Positions 12,803 to 22,526 of a stretch of DNA of 64,000 nt are shown here, piece after piece. The stretch covers positions 54,605,849 to 54,669,848 of the forward strand of contig CP136062.1 in the NCBI GenBank assembly GCA_032622095.1, in the 5' to 3' direction. Position 1 is the stretch's first letter. Every line of letters begins with the position of its first letter. The stretch is from Siphonodentalium dalli. Lineage: Eukaryota > Mollusca > Scaphopoda > Gadilida > Siphonodentaliidae. The translations under genes were made by a program, and so were the position numbers. The notes beneath the pieces were generated by a model. It made no database searches. It was not told where the DNA came from and saw only the letters and a program-made list of their open reading frames with translations.

Positions 12803-12973
12803 GGTGTCCTTCTGGATATGATCCGGTCTACTGCACTAAACTCTACGTCACTGGCGGATCTACTAAGGCCGAAGCCATATCACAGTGTAAGGCGGATGGT
12901 GGACATTTGCTCGAGATTACCAACTCGGCCATGTATGAGTACATTAAACATGAACAGCTACCGGTACTCGGTG
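12803..12973 (+). CDS. C-type lectin domain gene, exon encoding N-terminal half of the CTLD
   Basis: The exon follows a pyrimidine-rich acceptor (TTTTTTTATGTAG) and ends at the donor G/GTGAGT at 12974. It encodes CPSGYDPVYC, then AEAISQCKADGGHLLEI. This is the start of a C-type lectin-like domain: the Cys pair, the A..QC...GGHL..I helix block, and strand 2. It starts with two bases of a split codon and ends with one base of the next. That base joins the first two of the exon at 15234 to give D-V-W-I-D-G, the expected CTLD continuation. The intron is 2.26 kb and filled with repeats. C-type lectins bind sugars or other ligands, usually secreted or membrane-anchored. The signal-peptide exon was not found. 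The in-frame ATG at 12706 lies in the upstream intron and is not a start. Confidence 0.8.
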
Positions 12974-13089
12974 GTGAGTACATGGTACATAGCCTGTTCC
13001 ACGCCAAATGGTTTTTAAAACTCAGTTATTTAAGAAAAAACCCTTCTTTCAATTAAGATAATATTAGGGGGATTTGTTGTTTCAGACCA

Positions 13090-13700
13090 ATATTTCCATA
13101 TATCTACTTTTGGTCAAAATTTTGGACTGAAATTGCCATCAGTTGGAAATTTTCCAACCTTGGGGGGGGGGGTGTCAGGTTGGAATTTTCCATCACTTGG
13201 AAAGCTTGTGTCTAGATCTTTCCCCGTGGCCAGTCAAAAGCTGCTACTTAATTTAACAGAACAATATTTTCCTACTTGTTATCAAAAATGTGGACTGAAA
13301 TGGTCATCAGTTGGAAATTTTCCAATCTAAGTGGGGGTGTCCGGTTTGAAATTTCCAACACCAGGAAAGCTTGATGCCAGTCTAGTTGATAGCATTTTTT
13401 TATTTTGTTTTATTATATTTCAATGGTTTCTCACACCGGGCTGAACCATGGTCGGCCCGGTGTGTCCCAATCCCTCCAAATGGCCAATCAAAAAACTACT
13501 AATTAGTAATTTTAATATGATTTTGTTAAAGTAATTAGTAATTACTTTAACAAAACCATATTTTACTACATTCTGTCAAAAATGTGGACTGAAATGATCA
13601 TTAGTTGTGATTTTTCCAAGCTCAGGGGGTATCAGGTTTGAAATTTCCAACACTAGGAAAGCTTGAGGCCAGTCTAGATGCTATGATTTTACGATTTTGC
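13090..13700. repeat. Three diverged direct repeats inside the lectin intron
   Basis: Units near 13110-13210, 13280-13380 and 13570-13690 share GGACTGAAATGGTCATCAG, TTGGAAATTTTCCAA and GGAAAGCTTG. The same family appears near 7500 and 51590-51640. Confidence 0.7.
13514..13563. repeat. Short palindrome
   Basis: AATATGATTTTGTTAAAGTA is followed by its near-exact reverse complement, which fills the space between two of the direct repeats. Confidence 0.7.
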
Positions 13701-14152
13701 GATTTCAACATTTTCTCACACCGGGTCGATATCAAAACTAGTTGTGGTATGTACTTTGTCGGAGCGTCATAATATTAAATTGAAACCAAACTGGTATCAG
13801 TCGTTTATAATTGGTCCTACCATTGCGATATGAGTATCAGTTCCAGAACTTTAGATAGTACACACGATGAAGCGATTGGTTTATAGTTGTCTTTCTTATC
13901 TATGTTGCCAAATTTGTTTGTGAAAATTGGCACTAAAGTTACATCAAGCTTGTTTAGGTAGATGTCCATGAATACTGATCGAATTAAAGGTACTCAATCC
14001 GATCAGACGCTCCTAAATAAATATTTCTTTGGCTTCGGAGGTTAATAATATTTGATTCGAGTCGAAGAACCCACCCATCAAAGCTCAGAGTGATAATATA
14101 TCGATGTTTAAAGTTTGCTGTTTCTATTGTTTCTGGACCAGAACTTTTCCAG

Positions 14153-14290
14153 GACCACGTGCTCAAACGGACAAATTGCGTTTATAAGATGGATAACTCT
14201 AAAATCAAGTGTTTATTATTGTTAATAGTAACCACTTTATTTTAGAGTTATCCATCTTATAACCACAATTTGTCCGTTTGAGCACGTGGT
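14153..14290. repeat. Hairpin element with arms of about 55 bp
   Basis: GACCACGTGCTCAAACGGAC at 14153 is mirrored by GTCCGTTTGAGCACGTGGTT ending at 14290. Most of the intervening sequence also pairs (GATGGATAACTCTAAAAT), leaving a small loop. Confidence 0.8.
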
Positions 14291-14395
14291 TGTTGTTGGT
14301 CATAGGATGTTGCACGTCTACCGATTTGGTTTGGAAACTATACCGGAAACGTTCTACTATATTATGCAAGCCTTGAAATAGTGTGTCTGTCATTT

Positions 14396-14490
14396 GCAGA
14401 ATGAGGTCCCCCAGAGGGTGAATTTGGTGATGCTACCCCGCATAGCGGGCTAGCATCACCAAATTCACCCTCTGGGGACCTCATTCTGCT
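14396..14490. repeat. Hairpin element with arms of about 43 bp
   Basis: GCAGAATGAGGTCCCC...GGTGATGCTA is followed within 10 bases by the reverse complement ending GGGGACCTCATTCTGC. A diverged relative lies at 11511-11552. Confidence 0.85.
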
Positions 14491-14668
14491 TATATTCCCC
14501 TCAATGATTTTTCGTTCTCGCATTATAAAAAACATTGGTATCGTCACATATTCAGACTAGCATGTGTATGGATCAAAGTGTTGGTCCCACATCATGTACT
14601 CATCGATTTCATAGTTCTGTGAGTATGGATTGAGTAATACACATATCAGTCTACTTGCGATTTTCATA

Positions 14669-14827
14669 TAAGGATTAACTGTCACGTGGACTGTTTTTAT
14701 GGATATGTAACCGTGAGGTAAGTGGTCATAACTTGTGTAAAACCCGAAGGCTTTTACATACAAGTTATGACCACTTACCTCACGGTTACATATCCATAAA
14801 AACAGTTCACATGACAGTTAATCCTTA
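14669..14827. repeat. Near-perfect hairpin, arms of about 75 bp
   Basis: TAAGGATTAACTGTCACGTG at the left and its mirror ending GACAGTTAATCCTTA at the right bound a stem that reads through to a loop of about 9 bases (CCCGAAGG). Very few mismatches are present, so the element is young or is maintained by conversion. Confidence 0.85.
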
Positions 14828-15233
14828 TATTTATATACATTCAGCGAAAAAGACACTTTTGTGAATGTATTTAAATCGAAAAGTGCATCGTGACAAAACC
14901 AGCCGAAAATATCCCATAGCACCCTTGGCAAAAGTTAACAAGAACAATTTCTCTTTATATTGAAAGTTTGAAACCCGACGATTTATTAAGTCAACCATGC
15001 GCGAGACCAAATGCGCCCAAGACATTACGCGTTCGTCTTTCCCAAACCTATGACGCGTCGATGTAATTATGAGGCTGCAGTTATGACCTGTTGCGCGTTC
15101 ACCGAGAAATAATTGCAACTAGCCACGTGGGCGCCGACCAATCAGAATGCTAGATTTAGTGATAATTACACTTAGTATGTAAATATAATGTTTTACATAC
15201 GACTGATATAACATAAATGTACTTTAGTTACAG

Positions 15234-15436
15234 ATGTATGGATCGACGGTATACGCTGTGGTGGAATCAGCGACTTCTGCAACAGGAATGGCGTCCCACT
15301 GCCATGGATTATGTGGGGGCCAAATGAGCCTGATGGATTAGATGAGATATATATGCGGTTAGCTAGTTACACAGGCTGGAAGTTCCACGACGAGCGGTCT
15401 ATAGGTCTCCTAGACTTTATATGTCAGGTGTCTTAG
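15234..15436 (+). CDS. C-type lectin domain gene, terminal exon
   Basis: The acceptor is TTTAGTTACAG at 15233. Joined in phase to the upstream exon, it reads DVWIDGIRCGG, then PLPWIMWGPNEPDG, then LLDFICQVS and stop (TAG 15434-15436). This has the CTLD core: VWI.G strand, the WIG-like PLPWIMWG block, and the sugar-site loop. The site residues are E-P-D, between the mannose-type EPN and galactose-type QPD motifs. The Cys that normally pairs with the loop is not seen in the RSIGLLDF segment, although FIC is kept. The domain closes the protein, as the stop follows four residues after FIC. Ligand specificity cannot be assigned. A decayed copy of this exon lies at 16276-16362. Confidence 0.82.
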
Positions 15437-15799
15437 ATCGGATTAGGTTGGTCGATGGCACAGTCATGCATATGTGTTTCGTTGAAGGTTCAAGCAGAGT
15501 TGAAGGATAGGAAACCATGTGAATACAATGTCCCCGCCGGGGGTTGGCACATCTATTGTAATTGTGATTGTAAATCAGTGAATTGCAATAAGGGCTAATT
15601 AATATACTTGAACTTGAATAGAATCGCATCGGGGGGGGGGGGTCAGGAAAAATTATATTATTCAAAACTGTATCATACATTATTGTTAAACTCTTTTTCT
15701 CTCAAATGTTCTACATGTATTGTCTAGTCGTGAAATAAAATATAATATTTCTATTGTAATTGTGATTGTAATTCAGTGAATTGCAATAAGGGTTAACCA

Positions 15800-15982
15800 T
15801 AATTTACATCCACCATCAGAATCGCCGTATTGCGATAGAGACGCTATGGATCATGCAACATCCGAAACTAGGTGGCTGTTGAATATAATCTCATCAAACA
15901 TTTATTGTGGCACACGGCAATTACCAACATGTCCTCGCGCAAATACGCACATAACCGACCTTTACTGTGAAATAGGTACATA
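15800..15982 (+). other. Possible orphan exon, unrecognised
   Basis: An open stretch of about 60 codons (SPYCDRDAMDHATS, then NIYCGTRQLPTCP, then DLYCEIG, stop) lies between the lectin exon and its pseudo-exon. It has four Cys and no internal stop. Upstream it is preceded by a duplicated TTGTAATTGTGATTGTAA block that also occurs at 15555. I do not recognise a family. Confidence 0.2.
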
Positions 15983-16275
15983 GTATGATTGTTTGATTCT
16001 GAAATAAGCAGATAATTGAGTCATATCAGTAATTTCGTTTTATGGCGGGCCAAAGTGAAAACACATGTTAAAGAGCGTACAGCTTGAAAGTCGTGAGTTG
16101 GCTTATCGATGGCATTAGATCGAGTCGCCTCATTATGAGTCGATATTGTGACTAAAATGCTCTAATTTTTAGTACATTATTGACTCAAAATAAGACGATT
16201 CTACGCAGATTATATACCTAAAATGAGTTATTTGTAAAAATGTGCGGATTTTACGGGAGACCAGGCTGTGATTAC

Positions 16276-16362
16276 ATGTGTATGGATTGACGGCGTCCAG
16301 TGCAGTGGTTTCAGTATTCTGCAGCATTAATAATGACCCGCTGCCCTGGATTATGTGGGGAA
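16276..16362 (+). pseudogene. Frameshifted duplicate of lectin exon 2
   Basis: The sequence encodes VWIDGVQCSGFSI. A one- or two-base shift then restores CSINNDPLPWIMWG, which parallels DVWIDGIRCGG...PLPWIMWG of the exon at 15234. Homology ends at about 16362, and the sugar-site loop and FIC end are missing. A local exon duplication that then decayed is the simplest reading. Confidence 0.75.
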
Positions 16363-17460
16363 ATATTCATAAATTTCATATGAGAGAAACAAGATTTTGA
16401 TATCATGTTTATCGTACATGTATGACTCGAGTTTATTTTATTTTCTTGTCACATACTACGTTGATAGGTCCAAAATAAATTAAACTAAAATAACTCAGTT
16501 TCAATGAACCGCGTTAATAATGATTCAATCAATTTCTCATAAACTATACATAACACCATTTATGGAGATCATAATATTTAAATGTACATGAAAATTAATG
16601 CCCATCACTCATAATCGTTGTGAATATTAATAGCCATGATTGCAATCGCCGCACAGTTAATGACCACAAACCGTCTTATTCAATTCCCATTACATTATTA
16701 ATATTGGTAATTAATGGCCATTATGTCAATTGAGTCATTTTGTCAATGTTTTCAAATTAATGGCCATTAAAGTAAATGTTGGACTTCATTATATACTCCG
16801 TTTATTAACCAGTGGCTATATACATGTAGTCACTTTCAGCACAGAAGATGTAACGGCTTGAAATATATATCTGGTGATTTATACATGTACATGCAGTATA
16901 CAAATATTGTTCTGACTGATGGCTCGTGGTAGCAGAAAGTACCAGTCATTAAGGTTTCACCCAAGGGAAGTACATGCAGCCGGCTAGTTAATTGGATATG
17001 CCTCAAATGGAAACTGATATTTTGTATCCACATTCATCAGTATGTTAATTTATTAATTCGCTGATTTATTGATGTATTAGCACAGAACTTTGCATCGAGT
17101 ATGTGATACTAAACATTGCAGATAGTTCAAGATTAGACAATAATAAAATGAATTCATGTTTCCGGTAACCCGTCTGCCCCGAGTTTTTTTATAGATGTTT
17201 GGCTTTTTCGTGGCTACACATTATTTTCCACGTTTTTAACTTCAATGAAAATTCACGTCTGCCCAAATAATTCAAACTAAAGCCTAATCTTACTAAAGCC
17301 AATAAACCAACAGAAATGTTTGTATTTAGGGGAGATATGAAACACGATAATCACCCATCAAATCATCACCCCAGGACAGAAAGCGGCCGCGAATTATTAT
17401 TTGTGCTTCAAACACATTCCGGGGTTATTATCTGATTTAAAACACACATCTATACGATGT
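16363..17460. other. No gene seen; AT-rich
   Basis: The segment 16580-16790 has repeated words around TTAATGGCCATTA spaced irregularly, perhaps a decayed tandem repeat. Confidence 0.35.
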
Positions 17461-17671
17461 ATATACTGAGTGTCGTCTGCTCATGTTTGTCTGGGGCTCT
17501 GTATGGGTGAAATTATAAAATTGTTAAAGAATATAAGAAACAATTATAAAAAATGTTATAGAATGTAAGAAAAAATAATAACAAATGATAAAAATGTGTT
17601 AGGCCAATGCATTCTCTTATATATGCTAGGCGACATATGGTCGACTCGCATATATAAGAGAATGCATTGGC
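17461..17671 (+). mobile_element. Palindrome-ended element, copy B
   Basis: Internal spacer (GTCGTCTGCTCATGTTTGTC, GGGGCTCTGTATGGGTGAAA) is followed by the 69-bp palindrome at 17603-17671 and the flank CACATGG. The spacer lies in the opposite orientation, relative to flank and palindrome, to copy A. Confidence 0.7.
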
Positions 17672-17699
17672 ACATGGTATTTATCAGAGAGTATATCAT

Positions 17700-18077
17700 T
17701 ATATGTTGATTAACATGGAAATGGAACAATACGAAACCCATAAATGATAATGCTTCGCATGATAAGTGCTGTTTGTAGGACTATTCATACAGACAGTAGT
17801 TGTTTAATATCTTACAAAGCCTTATCATATATGGGTTTTGTGTTGCTCCATTTACATGTTAATCAACATGTAATGACATACTCTGAAATTGGAACATAGT
17901 CCTAAATACTACACCCCATGTATGATTTGCCATTATCTTATCATATCTTAAAGTTACTTAATATACCAGCAAACTTGATAGCCACACAACTAAGCCAAAT
18001 GAACAATATATGAGTGTCTATCTTGTGATGCATATAGGGTTGCTTTCAGTTTTTAACCCCTTACCCAACAGAACGGC
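17700..18077. other. Diverged direct repeat
   Basis: Words such as TGTTGATTAACATGGAAATGG and TGTAGGACTATTC recur in partly inverted form between 17700 and 17900. No gene is seen. Confidence 0.35.
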
Positions 18078-18794
18078 CCTGTGCCAATGCATTCTCTTAT
18101 ATATGCGAGTCAACCTATGCATATATAAGAGAATGCATTGGCTTAACACATATTAAAAATGATAAAATTGTCAAAGAATGTAGAAAAATATTATAAATTT
18201 TTAGGCCAATGCATTCTCTTATATATGCGAGGCGACCTATGGTCGACTCGCATATATAAGAGAATGGCTGCGGACACACGTATCACAGTAGCGATGGCAT
18301 AGTATGTGTGACAATTAATTATGGTGCAATTTTGGTGACAATTTGTCGTCATATTCCTGTGCCATGGCGAGACATGTCGCCCGCCGCACATTCACACAAT
18401 GAGTCTTTTCCAAGCTATATCAGCGTCGAGATCGTCATCTCAATGATTTATCAAACCGAATGTATTGTCGCTGTTGATCGTTACTCAACACGCAATGTTA
18501 TATTTTTAATGCTAACACACAAGACAATTCTGGACGATCGGTCGTGGAATTTTATGTGTCGTAGAGAATACAATGTGGCTAAACGTAATGAGTAGAGATC
18601 AACCTTGGTGAAACTCAATGGGTTAATTGGTCAGTCGACTCACTGTGCGAATATGCGGCGCGCGACACGACTCCCTATGGCATATAAGTTATGTTGACCA
18701 ATTGTCACCAAACTCTACCATAATTAATTGTCACACCTACTATGCCATCGCTACTGTGGTACCTGTGTCCGCAGCCAATGCATTGGCACAGGGA
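18078..18794 (+). mobile_element. Palindrome-ended element, copies C and D, complete with both ends
   Basis: The element starts CCCTGTGCCAATGCATT (18078) and ends AATGCATTGGCACAGGG (18794), giving terminal inverted repeats of at least 20 bp. It contains palindrome C (18083-18142), a short spacer, and palindrome D (from 18205). D's right arm is cut at 18266 by another insertion and resumes at 18777. This is the only copy in the window with both outer ends. Confidence 0.7.
18267..18776. mobile_element. Nested MITE with long inverted repeats and AATG target duplication
   Basis: The 510-bp insertion starts GCTGCGGACAC and ends GTGTCCGCAGCC. Its arms, about 18267-18404 and 18640-18776, are reverse complements at roughly 80% by eye (shared ACCATAATTAATTGTCACAC, ACTATGCCATCGCTACTGTG). 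AATG at 18263-18266 is repeated at 18777-18780, and removing one copy restores the host palindrome exactly. ORFs at 18308-18595 and 18627-18839 lie within it and are not genes. Confidence 0.8.
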
Positions 18795-18839
18795 ATAACT
18801 GTAGCCATCACAATGTGGTCAATGAACCGGTTCCAATGA

Positions 18840-19983
18840 TACCCATATTTGTATGGTGTTATTGAGACAGATCCAAGATATTTTAGGCTGTTGAAGCTTT
18901 ATTTAGGCGTTTTTGGCCGTTTTGTTGGGTAAAGGGCTAATGAGGTCACAATCATGCTCATAAATGATAAAACAGTAGGCATGGTGCACAACAAAGTAGA
19001 ATAATAGAAGTAGCTCAGTTTAACATGGTTAAATTTAGTTTAAATTGTTGAACGGAAAAAAATTTGCATCGCACATTTTTTCCAGCCGCGACACAACCAA
19101 CCACCCCCGCCCTGTGTCCGGATTGTTTTCGCAGACCCCCTCCCCCGGTTCGCAGTTGATTTTTCAAACAAAATGGACGGTGCTGAAAATAAAACGGTGA
19201 GTTTTACCATAAAACATAACAATTTTACTGTCGCTGTTTGCCGAAAACAGATCGCCCGAAAGTCAAATTTCCTATGTGCTTTGATAACAGTTCCCGCACT
19301 AAAAACTTAATGACAGAATGGAGGATCAGAGCGGAAGTTTTGTTTACGATTTTCGCAAGCTACTCGTCAACATTACAGCAAATTAGAACTCTAAATTAAG
19401 ACTTGTGTTTTAATTGCCACGCATGTTGTCCTGACATTGTCGTCTATGTGCGTTTATACCTTCGTGTTGATCAAATAATCGGATAAATAAATCACACCGT
19501 TTCACTGACCGTTTCGCATTATAGTTCTAGTGGGACTTTCCAAACTTAAGGTACGAAAGTACTCAATTTTTCTTTCTCGATATGTTGTGTGCTTAACAAG
19601 GGCAGCATGTTGCTTTGTTAGTATAAATCTTAAAATCGCGGAAGTCCACCAAATGTGGGTAAATTGTCGCCGGTATCAGCGATCTTACCGAGTCATCAAG
19701 GGAGGTAAACCCTACATGGAGTTTTCCCGGATATTACATGTAAGAAGTTGGATCTGCACCCACAATTTGTCTTCTAATATTTTCTGCGGTCATGCGCACA
19801 AGAAATTGTATTGATGGCAAATGAACATTCAGGCCCATGTAATCAGAGTATCACCCTAAAATGTGAATAGCACATCGTCTGCGCATGTATTGTCATTTCA
19901 TGTCTGTCGTCTTCTCATTTTTCCTGAACACCCCTCCAAATTAATAAAAACCATTCCAGTATATATAACTGAGAGCTTTCCGA
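18840..19983. other. No gene supported
   Basis: The 19080-19145 segment (CCAACCACCCCCGCCC) belongs to a dispersed family also present near 22985-23045, 23825-23870 and 51060-51110. The ORF at 19530-19814 has no recognisable domain. Confidence 0.35.
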
Positions 19984-20300
19984 TGAATGGCAACAAGCGA
20001 TATTTACGACTAAATCCAGAAAAAATTGCCCATAATTATGCTGTGGTTAAGGAGTCTATTATTTATGGCATTACTGTATGTACTATGGCTTCTCAGTGAA
20101 TCTATAGGTGTGGGGACGAATTATCTTTTGGAAATATATCAGGTCTAACAATGAGGATGTCACCCCTACCCCCTGAATCCTGAATGACTGTTAACAGAGA
20201 GGGGTGAATCATATGTACTGACATAGAGTACATACATACTAATTTACACTAAGGGTACGTTCATACACTGGCAAGATTGTACGGCATTTGTTGCAGACAT
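19984..20300. repeat. Direct repeat of about 320 bp, copy 1
   Basis: It aligns by eye with 20548-20884. Shared blocks are GTATGTACTATGGCTTCTCA, CTATAGGTGTGGGGACGAAT, GACTGTTAACAGAGAGGGGT and GGGTACGTTCATACACT. Confidence 0.8.
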
Positions 20301-20547
20301 GATATCATAGAAACACAATAATTCTCACTCGATGCCTAAAACTAACTATTTGCATCAAATTAACTACTCACACGTGGACCAGGTCACCAGCTACCCAAAC
20401 ATATTACTGAGAGTGCACTCTCTGATGTATCAGTTCAAGTGGATTCATTTTTGAAGGAACAATTGTTTTTTTCCTTGATAACCAGGAAGTATAGCTTTGG
20501 AAAAAGAGCGACAAATTGGACGAATAGTAAATTACCTGATATTACCT

Positions 20548-20884
20548 GAATGTCAACATGCCATATTTCCGACTAAATCCTGAAAAATTACCCATAATTC
20601 TGCTGTGGTTAAGGAAACTATTATTTAGGGCAATACTGTATGTACTATGGCTTCTCAGTGAATCTATAGGTGTGGGGACGAATTAGCTTTTGGAAATATA
20701 TCAGGTCTAACAATGGGGATGTCACCCCCTACCCTCTGAATCCTGAATGACTGTTAACAGAGAGGGGTGAATCGTGTATACTAGTTAAGAAAATATGGAG
20801 TATACATACGTAGTAATTATGCACAAAGGGTACGTTCATACACTCGCAAGTTTGTACTACATTTGTTGCAGGTATTATACGTTC
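20548..20884. repeat. Direct repeat of about 320 bp, copy 2
   Basis: This is the second copy of the unit at 19984-20300, separated from it by about 250 bp of unrelated sequence. Both are non-coding. Confidence 0.8.
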
Positions 20885-20902
20885 TCGTAGCAACGGGTAG
20901 GG

Positions 20903-21030
20903 TTCTCTATTCCGCAGGTTCATTATTACGAAGGTTCGCTATTCCGAAGGTTCATTATTCCGAAGGTTCCATATTCCGAAGGTTCATTATTCCGAAGGTT
21001 CGCTATTCCGAAGGTTTTCTATTCTGGGCG
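20903..21030. repeat. Minisatellite, exactly eight 16-bp units
   Basis: The units vary around TTCATTATTCCGAAGG with no length change over 128 bp. Outer units are more diverged (TTCTCTATTCCGCAGG at the left, TTTTCTATTCTGGGCG at the right). The ORF at 20863-21120 runs through it only because of the repeat. Confidence 0.9.
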
Positions 21031-22135
21031 TATTTAACCAGAAATGAATCAAAATTTGCACCCCACCACAAAAACCACACGAGGAATGAAAAATACGATT
21101 ACGCTAGTATTCATATATAGTACATTTATACATCCACTTCTAATTCCCAAATTGTCCTAGATATCGGTTATTAATAGCAAGAAAAGAGTATCAGTTTATC
21201 GTTCATTATGGAAAGTTAAAAACACGATGACTGAAATAAACTACATGTAAGAGTCTAAGAGATATAGTTTTTCCGAACTGGCAATCTGTATTTGAAAAAA
21301 AAACATCAACAAGGCCCACTTAATTTTCGAACCCCCAGATCACACATATAAAATATATGCCACTATATATACTATTTGAAATATGAAGCTCTCTGTATTA
21401 TCAGCTTATCCGGTGTAATATTCTGTGAACATGTTGTTTTTGTTGAGCTAACGCAGGGTTGACGACTTGTTTTTGTGCTTAAGGTTCATCTGGTTTTGTT
21501 GCGCAAAGTAAAGTGTATTATTTTCAATGGAGGGGGGTAACTCTATATTTTAAAGATAATGTTATTCCCCTTCAATTGAAAATACATTAGGTTGAATTCT
21601 GTTGCATTCTGAGAGCCATGACATATAACGGGGGAATTTTTTATGATTTAAGATGTTTTCTATTTCTCTAGGGGCATCTTCTGATACAGACGTTTGGAAT
21701 GGTGATGAACTATATATAGTGTTTAATCATATGTATGGCACAGATTGTGTTTAAAACCTGATATCCGATGAAAATTAATTGGCCTTACAATTCAATACAA
21801 ATTCACAATTGCAGTTAGGTTCAACTCATACCCGTCTATTCAACGACATTCTGCTTCGCAGTATTCATTAAGAGTTATAGTCCCGCTGTTTTAATCCCAC
21901 ATTTAGTTGGCGTATTGTTGCCTCTGTGCATGTAAGATTATTGAGATATAACGCCATACGCGATGACATTAAATCGCATGGAAAGAGCAATTGTGTGGGC
22001 TGCCTGACGTGAATATGTATTGGAAAATAACGTCATACGTAATGACATTAAATCTCAAGGAAACCCGCGAAAAAATAAAAAATATCATTTATTGTTTCAA
22101 TGTTTTAAGTTATTTCCTTCATAAAAAAGAGTCAT
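21031..22135. other. No gene seen
   Basis: A diverged pair (ATAACGCCATACGCGATGAC near 21950 and a related block near 22030) suggests a short tandem duplication. Otherwise nothing recognisable. Confidence 0.35.
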
Positions 22136-22526
22136 AGTATGGAGCCCGGGAGGTGACATGGTAAATATATTTTATAATCCGTGCGCACGGATTAATAATC
22201 CGTGCGCACGAATTAATAATTCGTGCGCACGAATTAATAAACCGTGCGCACGAATTACTAATCCGTGTGCTCGAATTACTAATTCGTGTGCTCGAATTAC
22301 TAATTCGTGCGCACGGATTACTATTTCGTGCGCACGAATTAGTAATTCGTGCGCACGAATTAGTAATTCGAGCACACGAATTAGTAATTCGAGCACACGG
22401 ATTAGTAATTCGTGCGCACGGTTTATTAATTCGTGCGCACGAATTATTAATTCGTGCGCACGGATTATTAATCCGTGCGCACGGATTATAAAATATATTT
22501 ACCATGTCACCTCCCGGGCTCCATAC
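22136..22526. repeat. 391-bp palindrome built from tandem small palindromes
   Basis: The ends AGTATGGAGCCCGGGAGGTG and CACCTCCCGGGCTCCATACT are exact complements. Inside is an array of about 16 to 17 units of roughly 19 bp, each itself a palindrome of the form AATTCGTGCGCACGAATT. Variant units mirror across the centre near 22331: CGTGTGCTCG on the left is answered by CGAGCACACG on the right, so the arms are complementary unit by unit. Both strands therefore give nearly the same repetitive ORFs (NSCARI repeats), which are artefacts. Confidence 0.92.

Noticed and set aside
18308-18839. ORFs of 95 and 70 codons
   Set aside because: They lie in the nested MITE, in and next to its inverted arms.
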